A stretch of DNA of 35,041 bases from Solirubrobacterales bacterium. GTDB taxonomy: Bacteria; Actinomycetota; Thermoleophilia; Solirubrobacterales; Solirubrobacteraceae. Both the position numbers and the translations under genes were made by a program. The notes under the pieces are model-generated. The model ran no database searches. It was not told the DNA's origin and saw only the letters and a list, made by a program, of their open reading frames with translations. Positions 1-8,702 of this stretch are shown one piece after another; the stretch's first letter is position 1; the number at the start of each line of letters is the position of its first letter. Location of the stretch: assembly GCA_025964155.1 (NCBI GenBank), contig JAOPZJ010000206.1, positions 1 through 35,041 of the forward strand, given 5' to 3'.

Positions 1-88
1 CCGCCACCGGCGCCGGGCCGTCCGTCAGGGCACGCCGGGCGGCGCGCCAGGCGATGATGAGCGCGAGCAGGCGGCTGACGAGCTTCAC
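1..88 (-). CDS. Partial gene downstream of the dihaem cytochrome c (5' end only)
   Basis: A GTG start overlaps the TGA of the preceding cytochrome c gene (GTGA), the same coupling used throughout this operon. Only the first 29 codons are in the window. They encode a hydrophobic, arginine-containing stretch (VKLVSRLLALIIAWRAARR), consistent with a membrane anchor or a small membrane protein. In canonical qcrCAB operons the next gene is the Rieske protein QcrA, but this start does not recognisably match it. No function is assigned; existence of the gene rests on reading frame and overlap only. Confidence 0.5.
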   Translation of the reverse strand, partial: MKLVSRLLALIIAWRAARRALTDGPAPVA

Positions 89-849
89 GTCGCGCGTTCT
101 CCGAGTCCGCGGGCGACGCCGAGCAGCAGCGTGATGGCCAGGCCCCAGCAGATCAAACCCTCGGGTACGGGACCGAGGTTGCCGATCGCCCAGCCGCCGG
201 GATTCTCGGGCCGATGGGTGTACGCGACGTACGCCGCGATGTCGGCCACGGCGGCCCCGTCGAGCTGGCGCGGCCCGAAGCGCGGCATCAGGTAGGGCCC
301 TAGGCGGATCGCCTCCGCCACCTGCACGCTTGTGGCGTCCTGCAGCGACGGGGCGACGGCCCCGGTCGCGATCCCGCCCCGGCCCATGATCTGATGGCAG
401 CCCGCGCACGAGTCGGCAAAGCGTTCGCGGCCGCGGGCGACCGAGCCGTTCTGGGCGACGGTCGGGATGGGCGGTCCACCGAGGGTCGCGACGTACGCGA
501 CCAGCGCGCGGATCTGGCGGTCGTTGAAGCGCGGCTCGTTGCGCAGCGGCTCATCGCCCGGGTCCGCGAGCGGCATCCGCCCAGTCCGCAGCTCGAAGTC
601 CGCCGCCAGGGCGCCGGCGCCGATCAGCGACGGCCCGCGCTCCGACACACCGCGGGCGTCTGTGCCATGGCAGGACGCACAGGTGGACAGGAACAGCTGC
701 CGGCCGGCGGCGGCGTCCCCGCGTGCCGTCGTCGCGGGGGCCGTTGCGCCTTCCGGCACCGCGCCGCCACCGCCCGCCGCCCGAGCAAGGGACGCCGTGC
801 CCGCCCCGGCCAGGATCAGCGCGAGCACGATGAGCACGCGCCGCCTCAT
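85..849 (-). CDS. Membrane-anchored dihaem cytochrome c, QcrC-like
   Basis: The 254-residue protein begins with a signal/anchor sequence (residues 1-24) and has two haem c motifs, CASCH (57-61) and CAGCH (148-152). Candidate axial methionines are in RMPL (about 92) and LMPR (about 189). A C-terminal GPVPEGLICW segment followed by a membrane helix (about 229-249) is the layout of actinobacterial QcrC, the dihaem subunit that passes electrons from the bc complex to the aa3 oxidase. Here the gene lies downstream of oxidase subunits II and I rather than before obvious qcrA/qcrB, so it may be the dedicated electron donor of this oxidase. The start overlaps the upstream stop (ATGA). Dihaem cytochrome is certain; QcrC identity is inferred. 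Confidence 0.87.
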   Translation of the reverse strand: MRRRVLIVLALILAGAGTASLARAAGGGGAVPEGATAPATTARGDAAAGRQLFLSTCASCHGTDARGVSERGPSLIGAGALAADFELRTGRMPLADPGDEPLRNEPRFNDRQIRALVAYVATLGGPPIPTVAQNGSVARGRERFADSCAGCHQIMGRGGIATGAVAPSLQDATSVQVAEAIRLGPYLMPRFGPRQLDGAAVADIAAYVAYTHRPENPGGWAIGNLGPVPEGLICWGLAITLLLGVARGLGERAT

Positions 850-1508
850 CGGGCCCCCGCCTGCTCACGCCGGCGCTGGCGCCGTTCCTCGCGCCACAGT
901 GCGTGGACCACCGCCGCGAGTCCGGCCGGGACGAGGATCGCCATCGCGGCCAGCCACATCACCGTGCCGGCGAACTGCTGGTCCGCGAGCGATCGTGTGC
1001 CGTGCGGGAACAGCACGTGGGTGCTAGCCAGGTAGGTCGCGCCGACGGCGGCCATCGCGCCCATCGACGCGGTGAGCCACGCAAGGCGGGCGATCGCGCC
1101 GCACGGCCGGCCGACCGGGTCGATCCCGAGCAGCCCGGTCCACGCCGCCAGCCCGGTCCAGAAGAGCGCGCCGTGCTCGAGCGCGTGCAGCAGCGGATGG
1201 TGCAGGGCGGCCGAGAAGGCCGGCGTGAGGTGGACGCCGAGCAGCACCGTGATCGACGCCGGGAACGCCATTGCGGGGCGCACTGCGGTGCGCATCACCG
1301 GGTGATGCAACAGGCGCGCGAGGCGGCGCCCGGCTCGGGGATCGATGTACGCCAGCGCGGTACGGACGGGCGCCCCGGCGGCGATCAGGATCGGGGCCAC
1401 CACGCCGATCATCAGATGCTCGGCCATGTGCCAGGCCAGGCCATCGCCCGGCAGTGCCGCTGCGCCGGCGAGCGCCGCGATCCCGGCGAACAGCAGCGCC
1501 GGCCTCAT
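846..1508 (-). CDS. ctaG: CtaG-type cytochrome oxidase assembly membrane protein
   Basis: A 220-residue polytopic membrane protein starting MRPALLFAGI. It has conserved His-rich loops (LAWHMAEHLMIG near residue 25-36; LLHALEHGALFW near the middle; ASTHVLFPHG late), typical of the Caa3_CtaG family, which in Bacillus is needed to form active caa3 oxidase, probably in copper delivery. The reading frame is open further upstream, but the chosen ATG overlaps the upstream stop as ATGA, and the extension would be arginine-rich antisense-type sequence. The product is membrane-embedded and probably serves the adjacent subunits I and II. The C-terminus is a basic cytoplasmic tail (EERRQRRREQ). Confidence 0.85.
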   Translation of the reverse strand: MRPALLFAGIAALAGAAALPGDGLAWHMAEHLMIGVVAPILIAAGAPVRTALAYIDPRAGRRLARLLHHPVMRTAVRPAMAFPASITVLLGVHLTPAFSAALHHPLLHALEHGALFWTGLAAWTGLLGIDPVGRPCGAIARLAWLTASMGAMAAVGATYLASTHVLFPHGTRSLADQQFAGTVMWLAAMAILVPAGLAAVVHALWREERRQRRREQAGAR

Positions 1509-1843
1509 CGCCGCCCCTGGCGGACGACCTGCACGACCCCGATAAGGAGGAGTGCGCCGCCGGTGATCGACAGCCACGCGCCGATGGCGCTGCCCAGCGC
1601 CATCGCGCCGACGCCCGCAGCCGCCGTGGCGGCTCCGGGGGAGGTGGCGGCGGACGCGGCCGTGGTGGTGACCGGAGCCGTCAGCCGCGCGCGGGCCCCC
1701 CACGCCGCGCCGACCAGGACCGCCGTTATCCCGGCCCCGCCGAGCAGCGCCAGCGCCGTCCCGTGCATCCCGAACGTCAGCTGGACGGCGGCGATTGCGA
1801 CCAGCAGCCCACCCCAGACGACCGGTACGTGCGGGCCACTCAT
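1505..1843 (-). CDS. Small polytopic membrane protein of the oxidase operon
   Basis: This 112-residue protein has about four hydrophobic segments (roughly residues 7-25, 29-50, 70-88 and 90-107), short Ala/Thr-rich loops and a basic C-terminus (VVRQGRR). It lies between subunit I and ctaG, with ATGA overlaps at both ends, so it is expected to be made stoichiometrically with the oxidase. It has no recognised motif. By position it could be an accessory subunit in the place of a subunit III or IV, but it is far shorter than subunit III (normally 5-7 helices, about 200 residues). The start is fixed by the ATGA overlap; upstream in-frame codons look like non-coding sequence. Function unknown. Confidence 0.65.
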   Translation of the reverse strand: MSGPHVPVVWGGLLVAIAAVQLTFGMHGTALALLGGAGITAVLVGAAWGARARLTAPVTTTAASAATSPGAATAAAGVGAMALGSAIGAWLSITGGALLLIGVVQVVRQGRR

Positions 1844-3441
1844 GCCGAGCTCCCTGCAGCGGTCGCCAGCGGCGCCGCCGAGCGGACCGCCGGCACGGGG
1901 CCGTCGAAGTTCCCGGCGGGCGGCGGCGACGTCGTCGCCCACTCGAGCGTGAGCCCGCCCCACGGATCCGCGTCCGCGGGCCGGCCGGCGCGCGCCGAGC
2001 GCCACAGGTTCAGTGCCAGTGCCAGCATCGAGAGGGCGATCACGCCCGAGCCGATCGACGAGAGCAGGTTCAGCGTCGACAGTCCGCTGCCCGGGTAGTT
2101 GCCCACGCGCCGGGTCATGCCACGCTCACCCGCGAGGAACATCGGCATGAACGTCAGGTTCGTCCCCACGACGCCCAGCACCAGGTGGACGACGCCGAAC
2201 CGCCGCCCGAGCAGCCGGCCGGTCACCTTCGGCCACCAGTGGTACAGCCCGGCGAAGAGCCCGAACATGCTGCCGGCGAAGAGCGCGTAATGGAAGTGGG
2301 CCACCACCACATACGAGTTGTTCGCGTGCGCGTCGATCGCCGGCGACGCAACCCAGATGCCGCTCAGCCCGCCGATCAGGAACTGCACCAGGAACGCGAC
2401 CGCGAACCACACGGCGAGGCTCATCCGCAGCGTCCGCGACCAGAGCGCGCCGATGAGCTCGATGTACTCGATCCCAGCAGGGATCACGAGGGCGGTCGAC
2501 GTCAGCGCGAAGTAGCGATTGGTCACTGCGCCGGTGGTGAACATGTGGTGCGCCCACACGCTCATTGACAGCGCGGTGAAGAGCAGCAGGCTGCCGACGA
2601 ACAGCGGATAGGCCCGCAGCGGCCGTCCACTGGCAGTGCTCACAACCTCAGCGACCGCCCCGACGAACGGGAAGAACATCACGTAGACGACGGGATGCCC
2701 GTAGAACCAGAACAGGTGCTGGTAGGCGATCGCGCCGTCGCCCCCGATGAAGATCGACACGCCGTGGCGGTCGAGCCACAGCAGCAGCATCGTCACGATC
2801 AGGACCGGGAACGCGAAGACCGCCATCAGGCAGGTGACGACAAGCGTCCACGTCAGCGGCGGCATCCGCAACAGCGTCATGCCGTCGGTGCGCAGCCGCA
2901 GCGCGGTGGCCAGGACGCACGCCGCGAGGACGAGCTGGCCGAGCGTCGCGACCGCCACGCCGAGGATCCACAGGTCCATCCCTGCCCCCGGGGTCCCGGT
3001 CGTGCTCGACAGCGGATCGATCCCGATCCAGGTGGCGCGACCCGGCCCTTCGGCGGTGAAGAAGCCCGAGAACATCACCGCGCCGCCGATCCCGTAGAGC
3101 CACGCTCCGGCCAGCGCCGCGCCCGGGCCCGCGATCCGCCGCGCGCCCACCTGCAGCGGCACCAGGTACACGCCGACCGCCAGGGCGACCGGGGTGACGA
3201 CGAGGTAGATCATCCCCGACCCGTGCATCGTGAACAGTCGTGAGTAGGCGCTCGTGGAGACGACCTGCATGCCCGGCTCGGCGAGTTCGGCGCGCATCAG
3301 CAGCGCCAGGACGCCGGACATCAGGAAGAAGACCGTCGCCACGCGGCCGATGCCGCGGGCGATCGCCTTGTGGTCGGTCGGCGTCAGGAGCAGCGAGAGC
3401 TCGCTCGCGTCGGCGTGTGCGCCTGTCGCAAGCTCGGTCAT
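1840..3441 (-). CDS. ctaD: Haem-copper oxidase subunit I, divergent (channel residues missing)
   Basis: The 533-residue protein is a haem-copper oxidase catalytic subunit that would reduce O2 with electrons from subunit II. Metal ligands are complete: His73 (FTMHGSG) and His384 for low-spin haem, His382 for the active-site haem (HFH), His249 of GHPVVY with the cross-link Tyr253, and His298/His299 (VWAHHMF) for CuB. The overall alignment follows the A family. However, the D-channel Glu of GHPEVY is Val (or part of a YSHP motif in A2 enzymes; here YGHP), the K-channel PTGIK motif reads PAGIE (321-325), and the GAPDMAFPR loop holding the D-channel Asp reads GARRIAGPG. The ATG start overlaps the subunit II stop (ATGA). 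No subunit III gene is seen in the window. Confidence 0.93.
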   Translation of the reverse strand: MTELATGAHADASELSLLLTPTDHKAIARGIGRVATVFFLMSGVLALLMRAELAEPGMQVVSTSAYSRLFTMHGSGMIYLVVTPVALAVGVYLVPLQVGARRIAGPGAALAGAWLYGIGGAVMFSGFFTAEGPGRATWIGIDPLSSTTGTPGAGMDLWILGVAVATLGQLVLAACVLATALRLRTDGMTLLRMPPLTWTLVVTCLMAVFAFPVLIVTMLLLWLDRHGVSIFIGGDGAIAYQHLFWFYGHPVVYVMFFPFVGAVAEVVSTASGRPLRAYPLFVGSLLLFTALSMSVWAHHMFTTGAVTNRYFALTSTALVIPAGIEYIELIGALWSRTLRMSLAVWFAVAFLVQFLIGGLSGIWVASPAIDAHANNSYVVVAHFHYALFAGSMFGLFAGLYHWWPKVTGRLLGRRFGVVHLVLGVVGTNLTFMPMFLAGERGMTRRVGNYPGSGLSTLNLLSSIGSGVIALSMLALALNLWRSARAGRPADADPWGGLTLEWATTSPPPAGNFDGPVPAVRSAAPLATAAGSSA

Positions 3442-4073
3442 GCGCTCGGTCTCTGCGAGCGCAGCCACGCGGCGAACCGCGCCGGCGTCATCGCGTGCAC
3501 GCTGAAGCGCATGTTCTGGTGAAAGAGCCCGCAGAACATCGCGCACAGTCCCTGGTACTCGCCCGGATGCGGGAACACGAGCTGCCAGGTCGTCGTGCGC
3601 TTCGGAAACAGCTGCCGCTGGAAGCGCACGTCCGGGACCCAGAAGTCATGCACGACATCCACGGAGCTACCGACGAAGCGCACGGGCCGGCTCGCCGGGA
3701 TCATCAGCGCCGTCGGCACGAGCGGGTCGTGACTGGGGCGGCTGTGCACCCCGCCGCCGTAGTCGAACTCCCACGCCCACTGGGACGCCGTCACGCGGAC
3801 GATCAATGCCGGGGCCGCCGAACGCGCGTCCTCCTCAGACTCCGCATGGAACGTGACCACGACGAGCGCGGCGGCGATGACCGCAAGCAACACCGGGCCG
3901 GCGACGGGGACGAGCCGGCTGACGCGCGGGGACAGGTCACGGCGGGTCAGTAGCGCGCCGGCGATGCTCAGGACCACGAGGACGAACACCCCGGCGGCAA
4001 CCCACAGGTAGATCCCGGAGATCCAGTCGTACGTGTGGCGTGTCCCGCTCATGACGCGCGCGGTCGTGCTCAT
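3438..4073 (-). CDS. ctaC: Cytochrome c oxidase subunit II with CuA site
   Basis: The 211-residue product has an N-terminal two-helix hairpin (about 18-42 and 56-75) and a periplasmic-side cupredoxin domain. The CuA ligands are present: His142 (VVHDFWVP), then Cys177-x3-Cys181-x3-His185-x2-Met188. The residue between the cysteines that supplies a backbone carbonyl is Met instead of the usual Glu. The QWAWEF motif (98-103) supplies the electron-entry tryptophan. There is no lipobox or fused cytochrome c domain, so an external cytochrome, probably the dihaem protein of the same operon, must feed it. In-frame starts exist at 4136, 4073 and 4052, and none has a clear ribosome site; 4073 is a compromise. 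It is the first gene of the operon and is coupled to ctaD. Confidence 0.9.
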   Translation of the reverse strand: MSTTARVMSGTRHTYDWISGIYLWVAAGVFVLVVLSIAGALLTRRDLSPRVSRLVPVAGPVLLAVIAAALVVVTFHAESEEDARSAAPALIVRVTASQWAWEFDYGGGVHSRPSHDPLVPTALMIPASRPVRFVGSSVDVVHDFWVPDVRFQRQLFPKRTTTWQLVFPHPGEYQGLCAMFCGLFHQNMRFSVHAMTPARFAAWLRSQRPSA

Positions 4074-4173
4074 CGACGGCCCGAGGGCGGCGCGATCATG
4101 CGCGATGTTCTGCCCAGAAACGTGGGCGGCACACATCGTCCGCGGCGGGTTCAGGAGTCGCTGAGCGCGAATC

Positions 4174-4197
4174 GGGTATAGAGCCCAAGCCGGGTAT
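4174..4197 (+). promoter_or_regulatory. Two direct CGGGTAT boxes between divergent ctaC and ggt
   Basis: GGGTAT occurs at 4174-4179 and again at 4192-4197, 18 bases apart, upstream of the ggt start. GGGTAT is the -10 consensus of actinobacterial SigB/SigF-type stress sigma factors, but a matching GTTT element at the right distance is not seen (a weak GTTC lies at 4149-4152). This may be a promoter or a chance direct repeat. Confidence 0.2.
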
Positions 4198-4233
4198 GTA
4201 ACTCGCAGTCAGACGGGCGACGGAGGTCCAGCA

Positions 4234-6051
4234 ATGTTTCGCAGGGTATTGACCGTGGGTGCGGTTGCCGTCGGCGTGGTGACCGGAGGCGGGGCGGCTG
4301 CGCACGGGGCGGTGAGGGGCCCACAGGCCCTCCCCCAGCAACCCGTCGCCTATGGGACCGGGGGCGGCGCGGCGACGATGAGCCCCTATGCGACCGCGTC
4401 GGCCGTTGACGTGCTGCGGCGGGGCGGCAACGCGGTGGACGCGGCGGTGGCCGCCGCAGCGACGCTCGGCGTCAGCGAGCCGTTCGTGGCCGGACCTGGC
4501 GGTGGCGGGTACTTCGTGTACTACCGCGCCCGCGACCACAAGGTCTTCACGATCGACGGGCGCGAGAAGGCGCCGGCGGGTGCGCGCCCGGACATGTTCC
4601 TCGGGCCCGACGGCAAGCCGGTCGACTTTGAGCAGGCCGTCGAGAGCGGCGAGAGCGTCGGCGTGCCCGGCAACGTCGCTACCTGGGGCGTCGCGCTGGA
4701 CCGCTTCGGCAGCCGCTCGCTGCGAGCGGTGCTCAGGCCCGCCGAGCTCGTCGCACGGCAGGGGTTCGAGCTGGATCAGGCGCTCGTCGACGCGATCTCC
4801 AAGAACCAGGCCAAGCTCGCGAGGTTCCCAGCCAGCGCCCGGTACTACCTGCCCGGGGGCAAGGTCCCCGCAGTCGGCCACGTCCTACGCAACCCCCACC
4901 TGGCCGCGACGTACGCGCAGCTCGGCCGTCACGGCTGGCGCTGGTTTTACACCGGCCCGCTCGCCGACGAGCTCTCCGCTGCGGTGCGCAACCCGGCGAC
5001 CTCGCCCGGGACGCCCCCCGTCGCGGGCGGCACGATGACCGCCAAGGACCTGCGCGACTACAGCGCGCCGCTGCGCGATCCGGCGACGTGGTCCCACCGC
5101 GGATATGACCTGTACGGGATGGCACCGTCTTCCAGTGGCGGCACGACGGTCGGCGAGGCCATGAACATTCTCGAGAACTTCAACCTGTCCGGCGATCGCG
5201 TCGAGGCGCTGTACCGCTATCTCGAAGCCAGCAAGCTGGCGTTCGCCGACCGCGGCAAGTACGTCGGCGACACCGCGTACGTCAAGGTGCCGGTCCACGG
5301 GCTGCTGTCCAAGGCGTACGCCAAGCAGCGCGCGGCGCTCATCGCCGAGACCGCGCTGCCGACGCCGGTGGCGCCCGGCGACCCGTCGCCGTTCGACGGC
5401 ACGAGCGCCACCAGGAAGCGGGCGTACGCGCGGATGAGCACCGATCGCGAGCAGCACACGAACCACTTGGTCGTCGCCGACCGCGACGGCAACGTCGTCA
5501 GCTACACGAACACGATCGAGCAGATCGCGGGCTCCGGGATCACCCTCCCCGGCCGCGGCTTCCTCCTCAACAACGAGCTCACCGACTTCAACTTCCCGAC
5601 CGGCACCGCCAACTCCGTGGCACCGGGCAAGCGGCCGCGCAGCTCGATGAGCCCGACCATCGTCCTGCGCGACGGCCGGCCGATCGAAGCGATCGGATCG
5701 CCGGGGGGCTCGACGATCATCACAACGGTCCTGCAGAGCCTGATCAACCAGATCGACTTCGGCATGAGCCTGCCGGCCGCGATCGAGGCGCCCCGAGCCA
5801 GCCAGCGCAACGGCGCCGTTACCGACGCCGAGCCCGGCTTCATCGCCCGGTACGGCGACGCGCTGAAGGCCAAGGGCGAGACGTTCGGCTCGGCGGACTA
5901 CATCGGCATCGTCGCCGCGCTGTCGTTCCTCCCCGGCGGTCGGCTGCAGACCGCGACCGAGTCATGGCGGGGCGGTGGCGGCAGCGCGATGGTGGTCACG
6001 CCGAAGAACCCGGATCCGCGGGGGGAGCAGGACGCGTTCGGGGAGGGATGA
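4234..6051 (+). CDS. ggt: Gamma-glutamyltransferase, secreted
   Basis: The 605-residue precursor hydrolyses or transfers the gamma-glutamyl group of glutathione and related peptides. A signal peptide covers about residues 1-28. The large-subunit signature GGNAVDAAVAAAATLGVSEP follows. The autoprocessing and catalytic threonine is Thr409 in REQHTNHLVVAD, giving a large subunit before it and a small catalytic subunit after it; the oxyanion-type SSSGGTT and the SPGGS motif (SMSPTIV, GSPGGSTI) are also present. In family members the residue after the nucleophile is usually Thr; here it is Asn. A GGAGGT ribosome site lies six bases before the ATG. The gene is monocistronic, divergent from the oxidase operon and convergent with the helicase. 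Confidence 0.95.
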   Translation: MFRRVLTVGAVAVGVVTGGGAAAHGAVRGPQALPQQPVAYGTGGGAATMSPYATASAVDVLRRGGNAVDAAVAAAATLGVSEPFVAGPGGGGYFVYYRARDHKVFTIDGREKAPAGARPDMFLGPDGKPVDFEQAVESGESVGVPGNVATWGVALDRFGSRSLRAVLRPAELVARQGFELDQALVDAISKNQAKLARFPASARYYLPGGKVPAVGHVLRNPHLAATYAQLGRHGWRWFYTGPLADELSAAVRNPATSPGTPPVAGGTMTAKDLRDYSAPLRDPATWSHRGYDLYGMAPSSSGGTTVGEAMNILENFNLSGDRVEALYRYLEASKLAFADRGKYVGDTAYVKVPVHGLLSKAYAKQRAALIAETALPTPVAPGDPSPFDGTSATRKRAYARMSTDREQHTNHLVVADRDGNVVSYTNTIEQIAGSGITLPGRGFLLNNELTDFNFPTGTANSVAPGKRPRSSMSPTIVLRDGRPIEAIGSPGGSTIITTVLQSLINQIDFGMSLPAAIEAPRASQRNGAVTDAEPGFIARYGDALKAKGETFGSADYIGIVAALSFLPGGRLQTATESWRGGGGSAMVVTPKNPDPRGEQDAFGEG

Positions 6052-6072
6052 CCTGACCGACCTTGCGCCTGT

Positions 6073-8649
6073 TCATGGCGTGGCGCCGGCCGATCCGAAC
6101 GATTCGGTGCGGATCACCGGCTCGCCGACCGCGTCTGAGGCATCGAGGTCGACCGTCACCACGATCGCGAAGTCGCGGTGGTCTTCGGGGTCGTCGATGA
6201 TCTGGCGGACCGTCCAGCTGCGGGGGCCGCTGCCCGCGGGCGCCCGGTCGATCATCAGCAGCTCCGGCGACCGCGCCTCCGGTCCGGCGCCCATCGACTC
6301 GTACTCCTCCCAGTAGGCGCCGAGCGCGGCCTCCCACGCGACTGCGCCCATCGTGACTTTTCCCGGCGGGTCGGTGAGCGCGGCGGCGGCGGCCTCGAGC
6401 TGCGCGAGCCCCTCGTAGCGGTCCCGGGACGCCAGCTGGACCTTCTGGAACATCGCGTTGCGGACCATCACGGTGAAGGTCCGCTCGTTGGCGGTGATCG
6501 GCCGGGGCGGTCGCAGGTCCTCACCGGCCGCGATCGCGGCCGCGGCGCGGGCGACGGATTCCGGGTCGGTCAGCGCTTCCCACTCGTCCAGCAGGCTCGA
6601 GTCGGTCTGGCGGACCGTCTCGCCGAGCCATTCGATGAGCTCGTCAAGCTCGTCGGTCTTGACCCGCTCCGGCACCGTCTGGCGGAGCGCTCGATACGCG
6701 TTGCTCAGATAGCGCAGCACGAGGCCTTCCGAGCGGGCCAGTCCGTAGAACGCGACGAACTCGGTGAAGGTGCGCCCCCACTCGTACATGTCGCGCACGA
6801 CCGACTTCGGAGAGAGGTCCGACTCGCGCACCCACGGGTGACTTTCGCGGTACACGCGCAGCGCGTGCTGGAGCGGCTCCGCCAGCGGCTTCGGGTAGGT
6901 GACCTGCTCGAGCAGCTCCATGCGCTCGTCGTAGTCGATCCCCTGGGCCTTCATCTCTGCGACGGCCTCGCCGCGCTCCTTGTGGGCCTGCGCCATCAGG
7001 ACGGGGAAAGGGTCGTCCAGGATCGCCTCGACGACCGAGAGCACGTCGAGCGCATACCTCTCAGACTCCGGGTCGATCAGCTCGAACGCGACGAGGGCGA
7101 ACGACGCCAGCGGCTGGTTGAGTGCGAAGTCCTCCTGCAGCGCGTGGGCCAGCCGGAGCGTGCGGCCGTCCCGGTCGGGCTCGGGCAGCCACTCCAGCAC
7201 GCCGGCGTCGACGAGCTCGCCCCCAAGTGCTTGCGCCTGCTCGGAAAGGCGCCGCTGCCCGCGCTCGTCCTCGTGGTTGTCCTCCATCAGCGCCCGCATC
7301 GTCATCACCGGGTCTGCCGGCTGGTTGACGACGTTGAGGATCATCGCGTGGTCGACCCGCATCCGCGACACGAGGGCCTCGGGGGCCGCCCCCTTCAGGC
7401 GCTCGAACGTCTCCTCGGTCCAGCTCACCGCACCGTCCTGCGGCTTCTTGCCCTGGACCTTGCGGCGCTTCTTCGGGTCGTCGCCGGCTTTGGCCAGCGC
7501 GCGCGTCCGCTCGATGACGTGCTCAGGCGCCTGCACCACCACGTACCCGGAGGTGTCAAAGCCCGCCCGTCCGGCGCGCCCGGCGATCTGATGGAACTCG
7601 CGCACCTTCAGCAACCGGTGGCGGGCGCCGTCGTACTTCGCCAAGCCCGTGAAGACCACGGTCCGGATCGGCACGTTGATGCCGACGCCGAGCGTGTCGG
7701 TGCCGCAGATGACCTTCAGCAGGCCCGACTGCGCGAGCTGCTCGATCAGCCGCCGGTAGCGCGGCAGCATCCCGGCGTGGTGGACGCCGACGCCGCCCCG
7801 GACCAGCTTGGACAGGGTGCGGCCGAACCCGGCGGTGAAGCGGAAGGCGCCGATCACGTCGGCGATCGCGTCCCGCTCCGCCCGCGTGCAGAGCTTCGCC
7901 GACAGCAACGACTGCGCGCGCTCCATCGCGGAGGCCTGCGTGAAGTGCACGACGTAGATCGGCGCCTGATCGGCCGCAACCAGCTCCTCCAGCAGCTCGT
8001 GCAGCGGCTCCACCGACCACGAGTAGGTGAGCGGCACCGGCCGCTCGGCGTCGTCGATCAGCACCGTCTCGCGGCCCGTCCGTCGCGTCAGGTCGGTGGC
8101 GATCTCGGTGACGTCGCCGAGGGTCGCGGACATCAGCAGGAACTGCGCCCGCGGCAGGCAGAGCAGCGGCACCTGCCACGCCCAGCCGCGCTGGCCGTCG
8201 GCGTAGTAATGGAACTCGTCCATCACGACCTGGCCGACCTTCGCCCCGGCGCCTTCCCGCAGCGCGATGTTCGCCAGGACCTCCGCCGTGCAGCAGACGA
8301 TCGGCGCATCGGCGTTGACGGACGCGTCACCGGTCAGCATGCCCACGTTCTCGGCCCCGAAGATCGCGCAGAGGGCGAAGAACTTCTCAGAGACGAGCGC
8401 CTTGATCGGCGCCGTGTAGAACGTGGCGCGGTGATCGGCCAGGGCCGCGAAGTGCGCGGCGACCGCCACCAGCGACTTCCCGGAGCCGGTGGGCGTGGCA
8501 AGCACGACGTTGTGGGCGTCGAACAGCTCGATCACCGCCTCCTCTTGGTGCGGGTAGAGGTTCACGCCCTGCTGCGCCGTCCAGGCCGTAAAGGCGTCGT
8601 ACAGGGAGTCGGCGCTGGGCTCGGTGGGAAGGGCGTCGACCAGGCTCAT
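6073..8649 (-). CDS. Ski2-like DEAD/DEAH-box RNA helicase with C-terminal DUF3516-type region
   Basis: The 858-residue protein carries helicase motifs I (ATPTGSGKS, 51-59), II (DEFH, 144-147) and III (SAT, 174-176). A second RecA lobe contains GTDTLGVGIN and the motif VI sequence HQIAGRAGRAGFD. The long C-terminal half resembles the DUF3516-type region found in actinobacterial Ski2/Mtr4-like helicases. It probably unwinds structured RNA in turnover or processing. There are two possible starts, a GTG at 8664 and the ATG at 8649; neither has a good ribosome site and the ATG is used. It lies 53 bases downstream of gvpK on the same strand, so read-through from the gas vesicle operon is possible, but a functional link is not implied. 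Confidence 0.9.
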   Translation of the reverse strand: MSLVDALPTEPSADSLYDAFTAWTAQQGVNLYPHQEEAVIELFDAHNVVLATPTGSGKSLVAVAAHFAALADHRATFYTAPIKALVSEKFFALCAIFGAENVGMLTGDASVNADAPIVCCTAEVLANIALREGAGAKVGQVVMDEFHYYADGQRGWAWQVPLLCLPRAQFLLMSATLGDVTEIATDLTRRTGRETVLIDDAERPVPLTYSWSVEPLHELLEELVAADQAPIYVVHFTQASAMERAQSLLSAKLCTRAERDAIADVIGAFRFTAGFGRTLSKLVRGGVGVHHAGMLPRYRRLIEQLAQSGLLKVICGTDTLGVGINVPIRTVVFTGLAKYDGARHRLLKVREFHQIAGRAGRAGFDTSGYVVVQAPEHVIERTRALAKAGDDPKKRRKVQGKKPQDGAVSWTEETFERLKGAAPEALVSRMRVDHAMILNVVNQPADPVMTMRALMEDNHEDERGQRRLSEQAQALGGELVDAGVLEWLPEPDRDGRTLRLAHALQEDFALNQPLASFALVAFELIDPESERYALDVLSVVEAILDDPFPVLMAQAHKERGEAVAEMKAQGIDYDERMELLEQVTYPKPLAEPLQHALRVYRESHPWVRESDLSPKSVVRDMYEWGRTFTEFVAFYGLARSEGLVLRYLSNAYRALRQTVPERVKTDELDELIEWLGETVRQTDSSLLDEWEALTDPESVARAAAAIAAGEDLRPPRPITANERTFTVMVRNAMFQKVQLASRDRYEGLAQLEAAAAALTDPPGKVTMGAVAWEAALGAYWEEYESMGAGPEARSPELLMIDRAPAGSGPRSWTVRQIIDDPEDHRDFAIVVTVDLDASDAVGEPVIRTESFGSAGATP

Positions 8650-8702
8650 GCGTCGCCCGGGCACGCTACCGGTCTGCGCCGATCGTGCGGACCGTGCGGT
8701 GA

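Noticed and set aside
903-1952. A plus-strand open frame of 349 codons opposite ctaG and the small membrane protein
   Set aside because: It is Arg/His/Gly-rich antisense sequence to the coupled oxidase operon, which has good homology and overlapping starts.
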